Part shown: positions 31,800-40,217 of the stretch, in pieces
How the letters are laid out: each line of letters starts with the position of its first letter
Position numbering within the stretch: position 1 is the first letter of the stretch
Notes under the pieces: generated by a model
Told to the model about the DNA's origin: nothing
The model's database searches: none
The model's input: only the letters and a program-made list of their open reading frames with translations
Assembly: GCA_040757295.1 (NCBI GenBank)
Contig: JBFLXH010000010.1
Coordinates: 1-64,000, forward strand
Length of the DNA: 64,000 nt
Source: JAGXSE01 sp040757295
Lineage (GTDB): Bacteria > Bacillota > PH28-bin88
Direction of reading: 5' to 3'
Program-made: the position numbers and the translations under genes

Positions 31800-32340
31800 G
31801 GGGACATTCCGCGGCGACGGTAACCGGAATAAGGACGTGTATCCCGTTTATTTGGGGACACTGTGCAGCAAAAATAAATCGCAAAAAAAGCGGTGTGTCC
31901 CTCCTATTGGGGACATTCCGCGGCGACGGTAACCGGAATAAGGACGTGTATCCCGTTTATTTGGGGGCACTGTGCAGCAAAAATAAATCGCAAAAAAGCG
32001 GTGTGTCCCTTCTATTGGGGACATTCCGCGGCGACGGTAACCGGAATAAGGACGTGTATCCCGTTTATTTGGGGGCACTGTGCAGCAAAAATAAATCGCG
32101 AAAAAAGCGGTGTGTCCCTCCTATTGGGGACATTCCGCGGCGACGGTAACCGGAATAAGGACGTGTATCCCGTTTATTTGGGGACACTGTGCAGCAAAAA
32201 TAAATCGCGAAAAAAGCGGTGTGTCCCTTCTATTGGGGACATTCCGCGGCGACGGTAACCGGAATAAGGACGTGTATCCCGTTTATTTGGGGGCACTGTG
32301 CAGCAAAAATAAATCGCAAAAAAAAAAGCGGTGTGTCCCC
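31800..32340 (+). repeat. Five-unit tandem array of family C (about 109 bp per unit)
   Basis: Units start at 31800, 31909, 32017, 32126 and 32235 (periods 109, 108, 109, 109; last unit 106 bp). Each begins GGGGACATTCCGC and ends near GCGGTGTGTCCC, imperfect inverted ends; an inner hairpin pairs GTGTATCCC with GGGGACAC or GGGGGCAC. Units differ mainly in an A-run before GCGG (six to ten A residues), and in GGGGACAC (units 1, 4) against GGGGGCAC (2, 3, 5). It fills the whole fliE-fliF gap; ORFs through it are frame artefacts. Confidence 0.93.
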
Positions 32341-32379
32341 ATACCTTAAATAAATAGGCCAGCTCAGGGGTGGGAGTTT

Positions 32380-33942
32380 TTGAGTAATTTTTGGAGCTTG
32401 ATGTCCCGGTGGTGGTCTTCCCTGCCGGGCAATCGAAAATCCATGTACATTGTAATGGCTGCAGCAGTAATAGCGGCAGGGTTTTTCTTTATCCAGTGGT
32501 TAGGTAAGGTTACCTACACTCCCTTGTTTACCCGTTTGGAACCCCGCGAGGCAAACAAGATAGTTGAAAAGCTAAAAGAGCTGAATGTTAAGTACCAGCT
32601 TGCCGATCAGGGCGCTACTGTTATGGTTCCCCAGGACAAAGTTTATGAACTGCGGATGCAGATGGCTGGTTCTGGCATGCTGGTAGGAGGGGGAGTGGGG
32701 TTTGAAATCTTTGACCAGAGCAAGCTGGGCATGACTGATTTTGAGCGCCGGATGGATTATCTCCGGGCCCTGCAGGAAGAATTGCGCCGCACCATCGTCC
32801 AGCTTGATGAGGTCGAGCAAGCCCGAGTGCACCTAGTGCTGCCGGAGCCCAGTGTTTTTATTCGCGATGAACGGCCTGCCTCGGCTTCAGTTACTTTAAA
32901 ATTGAGCCCTTTAGCAAAACTGAAGCAGGAACAGGTAAAGGCTATTATTTATCTTGTTGCCAGCGGTGTGGAAAACTTACCGCCGGAGAATGTCAAGGTG
33001 ATTGACACCCGGGGAAATATTTTGAGCGACGGCCTGGATGTTTCCTTTAGCGGCAGTATTTCCCAGCAGCGAGCGGCCCAGCAGGAACTGAAAAAAGAGT
33101 TTGAGCGGGACCTGGAGCGGCGGGTGCAGGGCATGTTGGAAAGGATCTTAGGGCCAGGGCGGGCTGTGGCCATGGTCACGGTAGACTTGGATTTCAACTC
33201 CCGGGAAGTAACCCGGATTGAATATACCAATCCCGGGGTATTAAGATCTGAACAAGTGCGGGAGGAGCAAAGCTCCTCTACGGGAGGGGCGCCTATTCCC
33301 GTTGGTTTTGACCCCAATACTAATATCGGCGGCGGGTACCCTTTATCGGAAAATCAGGCCAGTTCTGCCCATAACCGGATGGAAGCCCAGCGGGTCTATG
33401 AAATAGGTCAAACCCAGGAACGGGTCCTCCACGCGCCGGGAAAAGTTAAAAGCCTTTCGACGGCAGTTGTGCTGGATGGAGAACTTACCCCCGAAAAAGA
33501 GACTAACATCAGGAATATTGTCGCTGCTGCCATTGGCTTTCAAAACAACCAGGAGCGACAAGACCGGATTGAAGTGATCAGCCTGGCCTTCAATACTGCT
33601 CACCTGGCAGAGGCTGAAAAGGAAATGGCTGCCCTGGCAGCCGCCAGGGCCAAAGAGGAGCGGACCCGGCAGTGGGTAAAATGGGGTCTGCAGGGATTAG
33701 GGGTTATCTTTGCTTTTGTCTTGGCGTTAAGCCTCTTGCGGCAGATCAGCCATTTATCTTCCGGCAGGATGGTAGCGGCTACTCTGGATGAACCCATCAA
33801 GCCTGTCTCCGCCTATGCTCCGCCCCCACTGTCCCCAGAAGAGGCCCAAAAACGGAGCAAACAGGAACAAGTACGGAAATTGGCCCGGGAAAAACCGGAC
33901 GAAGTTGCTCAACTGGTTAAAACCTGGATAACTGAGGATTAG
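32380..33942 (+). CDS. fliF: Flagellar MS-ring protein FliF
   Basis: 520 residues. It forms the membrane ring on which the motor and export gate assemble. Two membrane segments: about residues 20-42 and 435-455. The ring-building region reads VTYTPLFTRLEPREANKIVE, with DFERRMDYLRALQEELRRTI and ARVHLVLPEPSVF. A FliG-binding tail lies at the C-terminus. TTG 32380 follows GGGGTGGGAG. Downstream of the family C array and upstream of fliG. Confidence 0.98.
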   Translation: MSNFWSLMSRWWSSLPGNRKSMYIVMAAAVIAAGFFFIQWLGKVTYTPLFTRLEPREANKIVEKLKELNVKYQLADQGATVMVPQDKVYELRMQMAGSGMLVGGGVGFEIFDQSKLGMTDFERRMDYLRALQEELRRTIVQLDEVEQARVHLVLPEPSVFIRDERPASASVTLKLSPLAKLKQEQVKAIIYLVASGVENLPPENVKVIDTRGNILSDGLDVSFSGSISQQRAAQQELKKEFERDLERRVQGMLERILGPGRAVAMVTVDLDFNSREVTRIEYTNPGVLRSEQVREEQSSSTGGAPIPVGFDPNTNIGGGYPLSENQASSAHNRMEAQRVYEIGQTQERVLHAPGKVKSLSTAVVLDGELTPEKETNIRNIVAAAIGFQNNQERQDRIEVISLAFNTAHLAEAEKEMAALAAARAKEERTRQWVKWGLQGLGVIFAFVLALSLLRQISHLSSGRMVAATLDEPIKPVSAYAPPPLSPEEAQKRSKQEQVRKLAREKPDEVAQLVKTWITED

Positions 33943-33955
33943 GGAGTGGGCACAG

Positions 33956-34963
33956 TTGCCTAAAAAGAGTCTAACCGGATTGGAGAAAGCGGCCATTTTC
34001 CTCATTAATTTGGGCCCTGAGCTTTCAGCTCAGGTTTTAAAGCAACTGCCTGAAACCGATATTGAAAGAATTACTTACCAAATTGCCAATACCGTTTCAG
34101 TTGATAACGAAATGAAGGCACAGGTGATTGAGGAGTTTATCCAGTTAAACGAAGCCCAGCAGTTCCTTCTCCATGGGGGAGTAAAATATGCTAAAGAGTT
34201 ACTGGAGAAAACCCTTGGTCCCAGCAGGGCGGCCGAAATAATTAAAAAGCTGACGGAAAGCTCTAAAATCCGCCCCTTTTCCCTGGTGCGCAAAACCGAT
34301 CCCAAGCACCTGGTCAACTTTATTTCCCACGAACATCCCCAAACCATCGCCCTGATCCTTTCTTACTTGGATCCTGAGCAGGGTTCGGTAGTCCTGAGTT
34401 CGTTGCCTAATGACCTGCAGGCGGATATTGCCCGCAGGATTGCCTTGATGGAACGGACTGCGCCTGACGTGGTGCGGCAGGTGGAAAGCGTCCTGGAACA
34501 AAAGCTGTCTTCGCTGGTAGACCAGAATTTTACCTCCGTAGGCGGAGTTGATACCCTGGTAGACATTTTGAACCGGGTTGACCGGGGGACCGAAAAAACC
34601 ATTTTAGAAACCCTGGAAATGGAAGACAGGGAGTTAGCTGAAGAAATCAGGAAACGCATGTTTGTCTTTGAGGACATTATCAAGCTGGATGACAACTCCG
34701 TCCGGCGGGTTCTACGAGAAGTGGATACCAAAGAATTGGCTCTTGCTCTCAAAGGCGCCAGCACCGAAGTGGCGGAAAAATTGTTCAAGAACATGTCCCA
34801 GCGGGCTGGAGAAATGCTGCGTGAAGACATTGAATTTCTCGGTCCTACCCGTTTGCGGGATGTAGAGGAAGCTCAGCAGCGCATTGTCCAGGTAATTCGT
34901 CGTTTGGACGAATCAGGCGAGATTATTATTGGCCGGGGTGGGGAGGATGCCATTATTGTCTAG
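33956..34963 (+). CDS. fliG: Flagellar motor switch protein FliG
   Basis: 335 residues. The rotor protein that meets the stator. N-terminal domain (LTGLEKAAIFLINLGPELSA), the middle-domain EHPQ motif (HEHPQTIALILSYLDPEQGS), and the C-terminal torque region with charged residues (IRKRMFVFEDIIKLDDNSVR). TTG 33956 follows GGGAGTGGG. It overlaps the fliH start by 17 nt. Confidence 0.98.
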   Translation: MPKKSLTGLEKAAIFLINLGPELSAQVLKQLPETDIERITYQIANTVSVDNEMKAQVIEEFIQLNEAQQFLLHGGVKYAKELLEKTLGPSRAAEIIKKLTESSKIRPFSLVRKTDPKHLVNFISHEHPQTIALILSYLDPEQGSVVLSSLPNDLQADIARRIALMERTAPDVVRQVESVLEQKLSSLVDQNFTSVGGVDTLVDILNRVDRGTEKTILETLEMEDRELAEEIRKRMFVFEDIIKLDDNSVRRVLREVDTKELALALKGASTEVAEKLFKNMSQRAGEMLREDIEFLGPTRLRDVEEAQQRIVQVIRRLDESGEIIIGRGGEDAIIV

Positions 34964-35669
34964 GCTGATTAAGAGCGCTCCTGTTGATGCCACAAGCCCT
35001 TTCAAGCTTGAAATTAGGAATGGATTTTCTTCTTTGGACAACCTTCAGGCAGAACCTGTTTTTCGGGCAGCGGCAAAGGCGGCTGAGGCAGAAGCTTCCT
35101 TAATTTTAGAACAGGCCCGCAATCAGGCAGCTAAAATCAGAGAAGAAACCGCCCGGGAGGCAGAATCTTTGCGCCAGGAAGCCTTCCACCGCGGTTACGC
35201 AGAGGGCCATCATGCCGGTTATCAAAAGGCCTTAGCGGATGCTGCCGGGGTTACTGAGGAGGCTAGAAAGGTCTTTGAGGAGGCCATCCGCCACCGCCAG
35301 GAGATATTTGTTAACCTGCAGGAAGACCTTGTTACTGTAGCTGTTATTATGGCGGAAAAGATTATCCGGCAGCAGATTAGCCTTGAACCTAAACTGATCA
35401 TTGAGATATGCCGTGAAGCTGTTAAAAAGGCTCTTGACGGTACCAATTACTTCCTATCCGTCCATCCCGACTTGCTGCCGGTGGTGGAAGCTCACCGGCA
35501 GCAAATCGAACAGCATTTGCCCAGAGGAGCTGGCATGCAAATAATGCCGGATGCTGCTATAGAGCCCGGCGGCTGCTACCTGGAAACAGACACTTCAGTG
35601 GTGCATGGAAGGGTCCAGGATCAGTTGACCGTGCTCCGGCAAGCCCTGCAGGCTCAGGAGGAAAAATGA
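34947..35669 (+). CDS. fliH: Flagellar assembly protein FliH
   Basis: 240 residues. Negative regulator and stator-like partner of the FliI ATPase in the export apparatus. A long Ala/Glu coiled coil occupies about residues 40-100 (AEAEASLILEQARNQAAKIR, then EGHHAGYQKAL), and the C-terminal domain has the FliH/V-ATPase E-like region (VAVIMAEKIIRQQISLEPKL). ATG 34947 lies directly after GGGGAGG, so TTG 34956 is an alternative start. It overlaps fliG and, by 4 nt, fliI. Confidence 0.93.
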   Translation: MPLLSRLIKSAPVDATSPFKLEIRNGFSSLDNLQAEPVFRAAAKAAEAEASLILEQARNQAAKIREETAREAESLRQEAFHRGYAEGHHAGYQKALADAAGVTEEARKVFEEAIRHRQEIFVNLQEDLVTVAVIMAEKIIRQQISLEPKLIIEICREAVKKALDGTNYFLSVHPDLLPVVEAHRQQIEQHLPRGAGMQIMPDAAIEPGGCYLETDTSVVHGRVQDQLTVLRQALQAQEEK

Positions 35670-36988
35670 AGAGTTGGCTAGACCTAGTCCAATTCAGCCG
35701 GCGCTTACAAGAGGTTGACCCGTTGCGCTGCAGCGGGAAAATTGCTCAGGTAATCGGTCTCACTGTGGAGGCTACAGGTTTAAAAGCCCCGGTGGGGGAG
35801 CTTTGTGAGATTGAAACCCTGGCTAAGGGCCATAAAATTGTGGCTGAGGTGGTAGGTTTTAAAAATAAACGGACCTTGTTAATGCCTTTAGGAAGTCTGG
35901 AAGGAATCGGGCCGGGATGCCAGGTCACCTCTTTAGGCCGTCAGCATGATATTATGACGGGACCCCACCTCTTGGGCCAGGTTCTCGACGGTTTAGGACG
36001 GCCAATCAGCCAGCAAGAGGTCAACTCCGGTCAGGCGGGATGCCCCTATCCGGTGAACAACCCTCCTCCCAGCCCCTTGGCAAGGAGCAGGATTAAGGAA
36101 GTTTTGGCTACTGGGATTAAAGCCATCGACGCCATGTTAACCTGCGGCAAAGGACAAAGGATCGGAATTTTTTCCGGGAGTGGCGTAGGGAAAAGCACCC
36201 TGCTTGGGATGATTGCCCGCCACAGCAACGCCGATGTAAATGTGATTGGCCTGATCGGTGAGCGGGGGAGGGAAGTCCTGGAGTTCCTGGAACGGGATTT
36301 GGGGGATGGTTTGCAAAAGTCTGTGGTGGTAGTAGCCACCTCAGACCAGCCGCCTTTAATCAGGATAAAGGGGGCATTTGTTGCCACGGCAATTGCCGAG
36401 TATTTCCGGGATCAAGGAAAATCCGTCATTCTGATGATGGATTCCATTACCCGTTTTGCCAATGCCCAGCGAGAGGTCGGCCTGGCCGTCGGGGAACCGC
36501 CGGCCACCCGGGGTTATCCCCCTTCGGTTTTTGCTCTCCTGCCCAGGCTTTTGGAAAGAGGGGGGAACACGAAAAAGGGTGCTATTACCGGGATGTATAC
36601 GGTCTTGGTAGAGGCTGACGACATGAATGAACCGGTGGCAGACGCAGTGAGGGGAATCCTGGACGGGCATATCGTCCTTTCCCGAGATTTGGCCCAGCGT
36701 AATCATTTTCCAGCCATTGACGTTTTAGCCAGTATCAGCCGGTTAATGCCGGAATTAGTAGATGCCAAGCACCGGGAACTGGCTGGTAAGCTGAGGGACT
36801 ACTTGGCCGCATACAGGGAGGCGGAGGACTTAATCAACATCGGGGCATACGAGGAAGGTTCCAATCCCCGGGTTGACGCTGCCCGCCGTTTTTATCCAGC
36901 CATTGTGTCCTTTTTGCAACAGGACATTAACGATCACTTTACCTTCCAGCAGGCATTGGTGGGCTTAAAAACAACAATTGGCCAGTAG
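35666..36988 (+). CDS. fliI: Flagellum-specific ATPase FliI
   Basis: 440 residues. Hexameric ATPase that feeds substrates to the export gate. Walker A GSGVGKS at residues 171-177 (K176), Walker B VILMMDS near 255, and the family block YPPSVFALLPRLLERGG. The N-terminal beta-barrel and C-terminal helical domains are complete. ATG 35666 overlaps the fliH stop (ATGA). Close to usual family length, no anomalies. Confidence 0.98.
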   Translation: MKSWLDLVQFSRRLQEVDPLRCSGKIAQVIGLTVEATGLKAPVGELCEIETLAKGHKIVAEVVGFKNKRTLLMPLGSLEGIGPGCQVTSLGRQHDIMTGPHLLGQVLDGLGRPISQQEVNSGQAGCPYPVNNPPPSPLARSRIKEVLATGIKAIDAMLTCGKGQRIGIFSGSGVGKSTLLGMIARHSNADVNVIGLIGERGREVLEFLERDLGDGLQKSVVVVATSDQPPLIRIKGAFVATAIAEYFRDQGKSVILMMDSITRFANAQREVGLAVGEPPATRGYPPSVFALLPRLLERGGNTKKGAITGMYTVLVEADDMNEPVADAVRGILDGHIVLSRDLAQRNHFPAIDVLASISRLMPELVDAKHRELAGKLRDYLAAYREAEDLINIGAYEEGSNPRVDAARRFYPAIVSFLQQDINDHFTFQQALVGLKTTIGQ

Positions 36989-37010
36989 CGAGGCCAGAGG
37001 GGATATTAAA

Positions 37011-37460
37011 ATGCGGGATTTTAGATTTAAGATGGAAAAAGTTCTGCAGTTTCGTCTTTCGGTAGAAGAAAAGGCCAAGCATAATCTGGCTGGGTCCTTG
37101 GCCCATTTAAAAACTGAAGAAGCCCGCTTGGTTATGATCCGTCAGGAGCTGGCTGGTCAGCAGCGGGGATTTGCTGCAGGGGTGCAGGTTGACTTGAACC
37201 AAACCCTGTTGGAGGCGGAATACAGGCATTATCTGGAAAGGTTGGTGGCCCGGCAGGCAGCAGAGGTAGAAAGTTCTGACCGCCAGGTTAGGGCCTGTAG
37301 AGAACACTTGCTGGCTGCGGTGCAGGACCGCCGGGTTATGGATAGCTTAAAAGAAAAGCAACGGGGACAGCACAATTACCGGGCGGGGTACCTGGAGCAG
37401 CGGCATTTGGATGAGATCGGCGGGAATATGTTTTTGCGTCACACCAGGGAGACAGAATAG
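37011..37460 (+). CDS. fliJ: Flagellar export protein FliJ
   Basis: 149 residues, a single coiled coil (FKMEKVLQFRLSVEEKAKHN at the start, charged Arg/Glu/Gln-rich throughout). FliJ is the gamma-subunit-like stalk of the FliI hexamer and carries chaperones. ATG 37011 follows GAGGGGATA; the frame upstream overlaps fliI without a ribosome site. The gene ends 39 nt before a family A repeat, which splits the operon between fliJ and fliK. Confidence 0.9.
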   Translation: MRDFRFKMEKVLQFRLSVEEKAKHNLAGSLAHLKTEEARLVMIRQELAGQQRGFAAGVQVDLNQTLLEAEYRHYLERLVARQAAEVESSDRQVRACREHLLAAVQDRRVMDSLKEKQRGQHNYRAGYLEQRHLDEIGGNMFLRHTRETE

Positions 37461-37499
37461 GATTATTTTATTGGTGGTCAGGGGAGTGCCCTTTAAGCC

Positions 37500-37976
37500 T
37501 TCAACTGGGTCTTGGCTTCAGAGGGGGATTGTGACCCCCGCTCGTGCTTAGATTCGACCAGTTCTAAGCTCCGGTTTACCGGAGCCTAGAACTGGTTAAT
37601 CCCATAGGGGGCCAGTTAATGCAATGGCGCAGCCGCTCTTATAATGAGCGAGGCCACTAATTAAAATGTGGCCTCAAAGCGAATTTCATGCCCGGCTTCA
37701 TTGGCTGTAATCAAATTTTATTCCTTGCCGGGCATTTAATGAGCGAGGCCACTAATTAAAATGTGGCCTGCAAGCGAATTTCATGCCCGGCTTCATTGGC
37801 TGTAATCAAATTTTATTCCTTGCCGGGCATTTAATGAGCGAGGCCACTAATTAAAATGTGGCCTGCAAGCGAATTTCATGCCCGGCTTCATTGATTTTAA
37901 TATTTTTCCTTTGCCGAGCATTTCCCACCGCTTTAAAGAAGCGTAGGCTTAAGAGCGGGTAGCCATATGTGATAAA
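37500..37976 (+). repeat. Family A structured repeat (copy 4), carrying three B units
   Basis: The second hairpin pairs CTAAGCTCC with GGAGCCTAG, compensatory to the other copies. The third hairpin position holds three tandem B units (37642-37925). The 3' end matches the other A copies and leads straight into the fliK ribosome site. The 540-nt fliJ-fliK gap holds nothing else. Confidence 0.88.
37642..37925 (+). repeat. Three tandem family B units
   Basis: Units begin near 37642, 37737 and 37832 (95-bp period). The first two carry the GGCTGTAATCAAA hairpin variant also seen at 1-63; the third carries the GATTTTAATATTTTT variant seen alone at 29973. Confidence 0.92.
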
Positions 37977-37999
37977 AGAAACGAAAGGAGGTGAAGTAT

Positions 38000-39127
38000 A
38001 TGCAAGTAAAAATGCGGGAGCTGGCTCTACCTGCAGCTGTGCGGGAAACAGCCAGGCCTCAAATGCAGACAAGGGAAAAGGCCATGTCTGGTAATGGCGG
38101 GTTTGCCTTGGCCTTGGCTCTTGTCCAAACCCCGGGAGAACAGAAGTTTTGTCTCAAGGATAATCCCGACCTGCTCCTGCAAGACCAGGAAAACCTTTTC
38201 CTATTTCCACCAGCGTGGTTTAGTCCAGTTGTTGCAGATCTGCAGTGGACTCAGCCTGAGGGAGAGAAAATTTGGCTCCTTTCCAATCCCCCAGGCGGCA
38301 GTTGGAATGGGCATCAGGTGATGTTGGAACCTTCTCCAGGTTTGGCAGGAAGTCTTGCTGGAGATAAGCTGTTTCCTGTTGACCCAGCTCAGGCTGCTGC
38401 CGGAGAAATTCCCGGTAGAAAGGCCGAATTGCCAGGATTGCCGAGTGAACCGGCGCCTGGAGGGGTCTCAAAAGAGGCCATCCCACTCCCACCCATGCCT
38501 AGGCAAGAGTCCGGTTATGCTGCTCTTTCAATTCCTGTCGGCGAAGGCCAAGGGGCAAAACTGGTTGATCTGTCCCAACCACCCCGAATAAAGGTTTTTG
38601 AGCCGGGACCTGTTGCCGAGAACAAAGAGCCCATGGATGCCGGGTCGGGAATGTCCCTTTCTCTTGCCCAGCGAGAACAGTCAGCATCCTCGTTGGGCCG
38701 CCCAGCGGTAAGCAGCCCGGTTTCGGATCTCCACACTTTGTCCCACCAGTTGGTGGATCGGGCCCGGCTGGTAGTTTCGGAGGGCCGCAGTGAGCTGGAG
38801 GTGCAGCTTAAACCGGAGCACCTGGGCCGCCTCAGATTGAGCCTAACCCTGGAAGACGGGGTCGTAACCGCCAGGTTTGCGGTGGAAAACCCCAGGGTGG
38901 GTCAGCTAATTGAAGCTCATCTTAACCATCTGCGGACTGTGCTGTCAGAAGCGGGCCTGAGATTTGAACAGGCCAGCGTTAATGTCGGCGGAGAGGCCTT
39001 TAACGGTTTTAACAAAGGAAAAGATGCTCCTTCCCCAAAAACCGTCGGCCTTTTAACCCAGCAGGATACCGAGGACCCCATGGAAACCGGCCGGGTGGCT
39101 GCACTAGGGATAAACCTATTGGCATAG
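38000..39127 (+). CDS. fliK: Flagellar hook-length control protein FliK
   Basis: 375 residues. Molecular ruler that ends hook growth and switches export specificity. The N-terminal 240 residues are Pro/Gly/Gln-rich and poorly structured. The C-terminal Flg_hook domain is clear: GRSELEVQLKPEHLGRLRLS, then VTARFAVENPRVGQLIEAHL and LRTVLSEAGLRFE. ATG 38000 has a near-perfect AAAGGAGGTGA at 7 nt. Followed by flgD with an 11-nt gap. Confidence 0.93.
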   Translation: MQVKMRELALPAAVRETARPQMQTREKAMSGNGGFALALALVQTPGEQKFCLKDNPDLLLQDQENLFLFPPAWFSPVVADLQWTQPEGEKIWLLSNPPGGSWNGHQVMLEPSPGLAGSLAGDKLFPVDPAQAAAGEIPGRKAELPGLPSEPAPGGVSKEAIPLPPMPRQESGYAALSIPVGEGQGAKLVDLSQPPRIKVFEPGPVAENKEPMDAGSGMSLSLAQREQSASSLGRPAVSSPVSDLHTLSHQLVDRARLVVSEGRSELEVQLKPEHLGRLRLSLTLEDGVVTARFAVENPRVGQLIEAHLNHLRTVLSEAGLRFEQASVNVGGEAFNGFNKGKDAPSPKTVGLLTQQDTEDPMETGRVAALGINLLA

Positions 39128-39138
39128 GAGGTGGGCGG

Positions 39139-39636
39139 ATGAATGTCAGCAGTGTCATGTATCAACAAAACAGGTTGGCTGCAAGTGCCTCGAGCAGCCT
39201 GAAGACCTTAGGCAAAGACGATTTCCTGCGCTTGTTGGTAGCCCAAATGCAAAATCAGGATCCCTTGAAACCAATGGAAGACAAGGAATTTATTTCCCAG
39301 TTAGCCCAGTTCAGCACTTTGGAACAAACTCAGAACATGGCTGCCCAAATGGAGAACCTCTCCCTGGCGCTGCTCTATTTTATGGAAAACCAAGCTGCAC
39401 GGGACAAGGAAGCTCTTTTTGCCAAAGCCTTGTCCATGCTTGGCAAGTATATTGAAGGTGAGGCCCAGGGGGGTGGACTGGTTACGGGTATTGCGTCAGG
39501 CCTTAAACTAAAAGGCGAAGGAATCGTCCTTGTGGTTGGAGAACACCAGGTGGCTTTGGCCGATGTGAAAGAGGTAGCCATTCCATTTACTCCTGAAAAT
39601 GAACCGGGAGGAAACAAAGATGTCCCAGAGGATTGA
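39139..39636 (+). CDS. flgD: Flagellar hook assembly protein FlgD
   Basis: 165 residues. Hook cap scaffold. The conserved N-terminal block is LGKDDFLRLLVAQMQNQDPL with KPMEDKEFISQLAQFSTLEQ. The C-terminus is short, lacking the full Ig-like and tudor-like domains, as is usual in Gram-positives. ATG 39139 follows AGGAGGTGGG. It overlaps the next gene by 17 nt. Confidence 0.96.
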   Translation: MNVSSVMYQQNRLAASASSSLKTLGKDDFLRLLVAQMQNQDPLKPMEDKEFISQLAQFSTLEQTQNMAAQMENLSLALLYFMENQAARDKEALFAKALSMLGKYIEGEAQGGGLVTGIASGLKLKGEGIVLVVGEHQVALADVKEVAIPFTPENEPGGNKDVPED

Positions 39637-40012
39637 CCTGACACGGCCGGTTCTCCCGCTAAGCCCTCAACTGCCGCCAGTCACCAAGACAGATAAAGCC
39701 AAGGAGACGGCTACAGCCTTTAAGGCAGTGCTGGAAAGGGAAATTATTAAGGATAACGGCCGGTTAAAGTTTTCCCAGCACGCCCAGGAACGTCTGGCCA
39801 AGCGGCAAGTAAGCCTGTCGGCCCAGGATTTGGAAAGATTAAGCCAAGCGGTGGAACAGGCTGCCCGCAAAGGTGCGCGGGAATCCCTTATTCTCATGGA
39901 TGATCTGGCGTTAATCGTCAGCATTGCTAACCGTACTGTGGTCACAGCCGTTAACGGCACAAACATTAAGGAGAGTGTTTTTACCAACATTGACAGTGCG
40001 GTAATTATATGA
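39620..40012 (+). CDS. TIGR02530-type flagellar operon protein
   Basis: 130 residues. It matches the small family of conserved flagellar operon proteins found between flgD and flgE in Firmicutes: RLKFSQHAQERLAKRQVSLS, then LERLSQAVEQAARKGARESL and VSIANRTVVTAVNGTNIKES. The function is not established. ATG 39620 follows GGGAGGAAAC within the end of flgD. A family C element separates it from flgE. Confidence 0.85.
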   Translation: MSQRIDLTRPVLPLSPQLPPVTKTDKAKETATAFKAVLEREIIKDNGRLKFSQHAQERLAKRQVSLSAQDLERLSQAVEQAARKGARESLILMDDLALIVSIANRTVVTAVNGTNIKESVFTNIDSAVII

Positions 40013-40084
40013 GAGGCAGAACTGGGCTGGACCTCTTGGAGGAAGCCCGAAACCGCTGACTGACAGACGCGGTTAATCATTTTT

Positions 40085-40189
40085 GGGGACATTCCGCGGC
40101 GATGGTAACCCGAATAAGAACGTGTATCCCCATTTATTTGGGGACACTCTACAGCAAAAATAACCCGCGGAAAAAAGCGGTGTGTCCCC
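40085..40189 (+). repeat. Single family C element between TIGR02530 gene and flgE
   Basis: GGGGACATTCCGC start and GCGGTGTGTCCCC end, with the inner GTGTATCCCC/GGGGACAC hairpin. About 105 bp, clearly related to the array at 31800 but with scattered changes. It is followed by CATACC and then the flgE ribosome site. Confidence 0.88.
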
Positions 40190-40217
40190 ATACCACTTAA
40201 AGGAGGTCAACAACTAT

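Noticed and set aside
31800..32340. Possible CRISPR array
   Set aside because: The units are about 109 bp and nearly identical along their full length, with no unique spacers, and no cas genes are visible.
31893..32349. Overlapping ORFs through the tandem array
   Set aside because: They are repeats of one non-coding unit read in rotating frames (period not a multiple of three), with no ribosome site.
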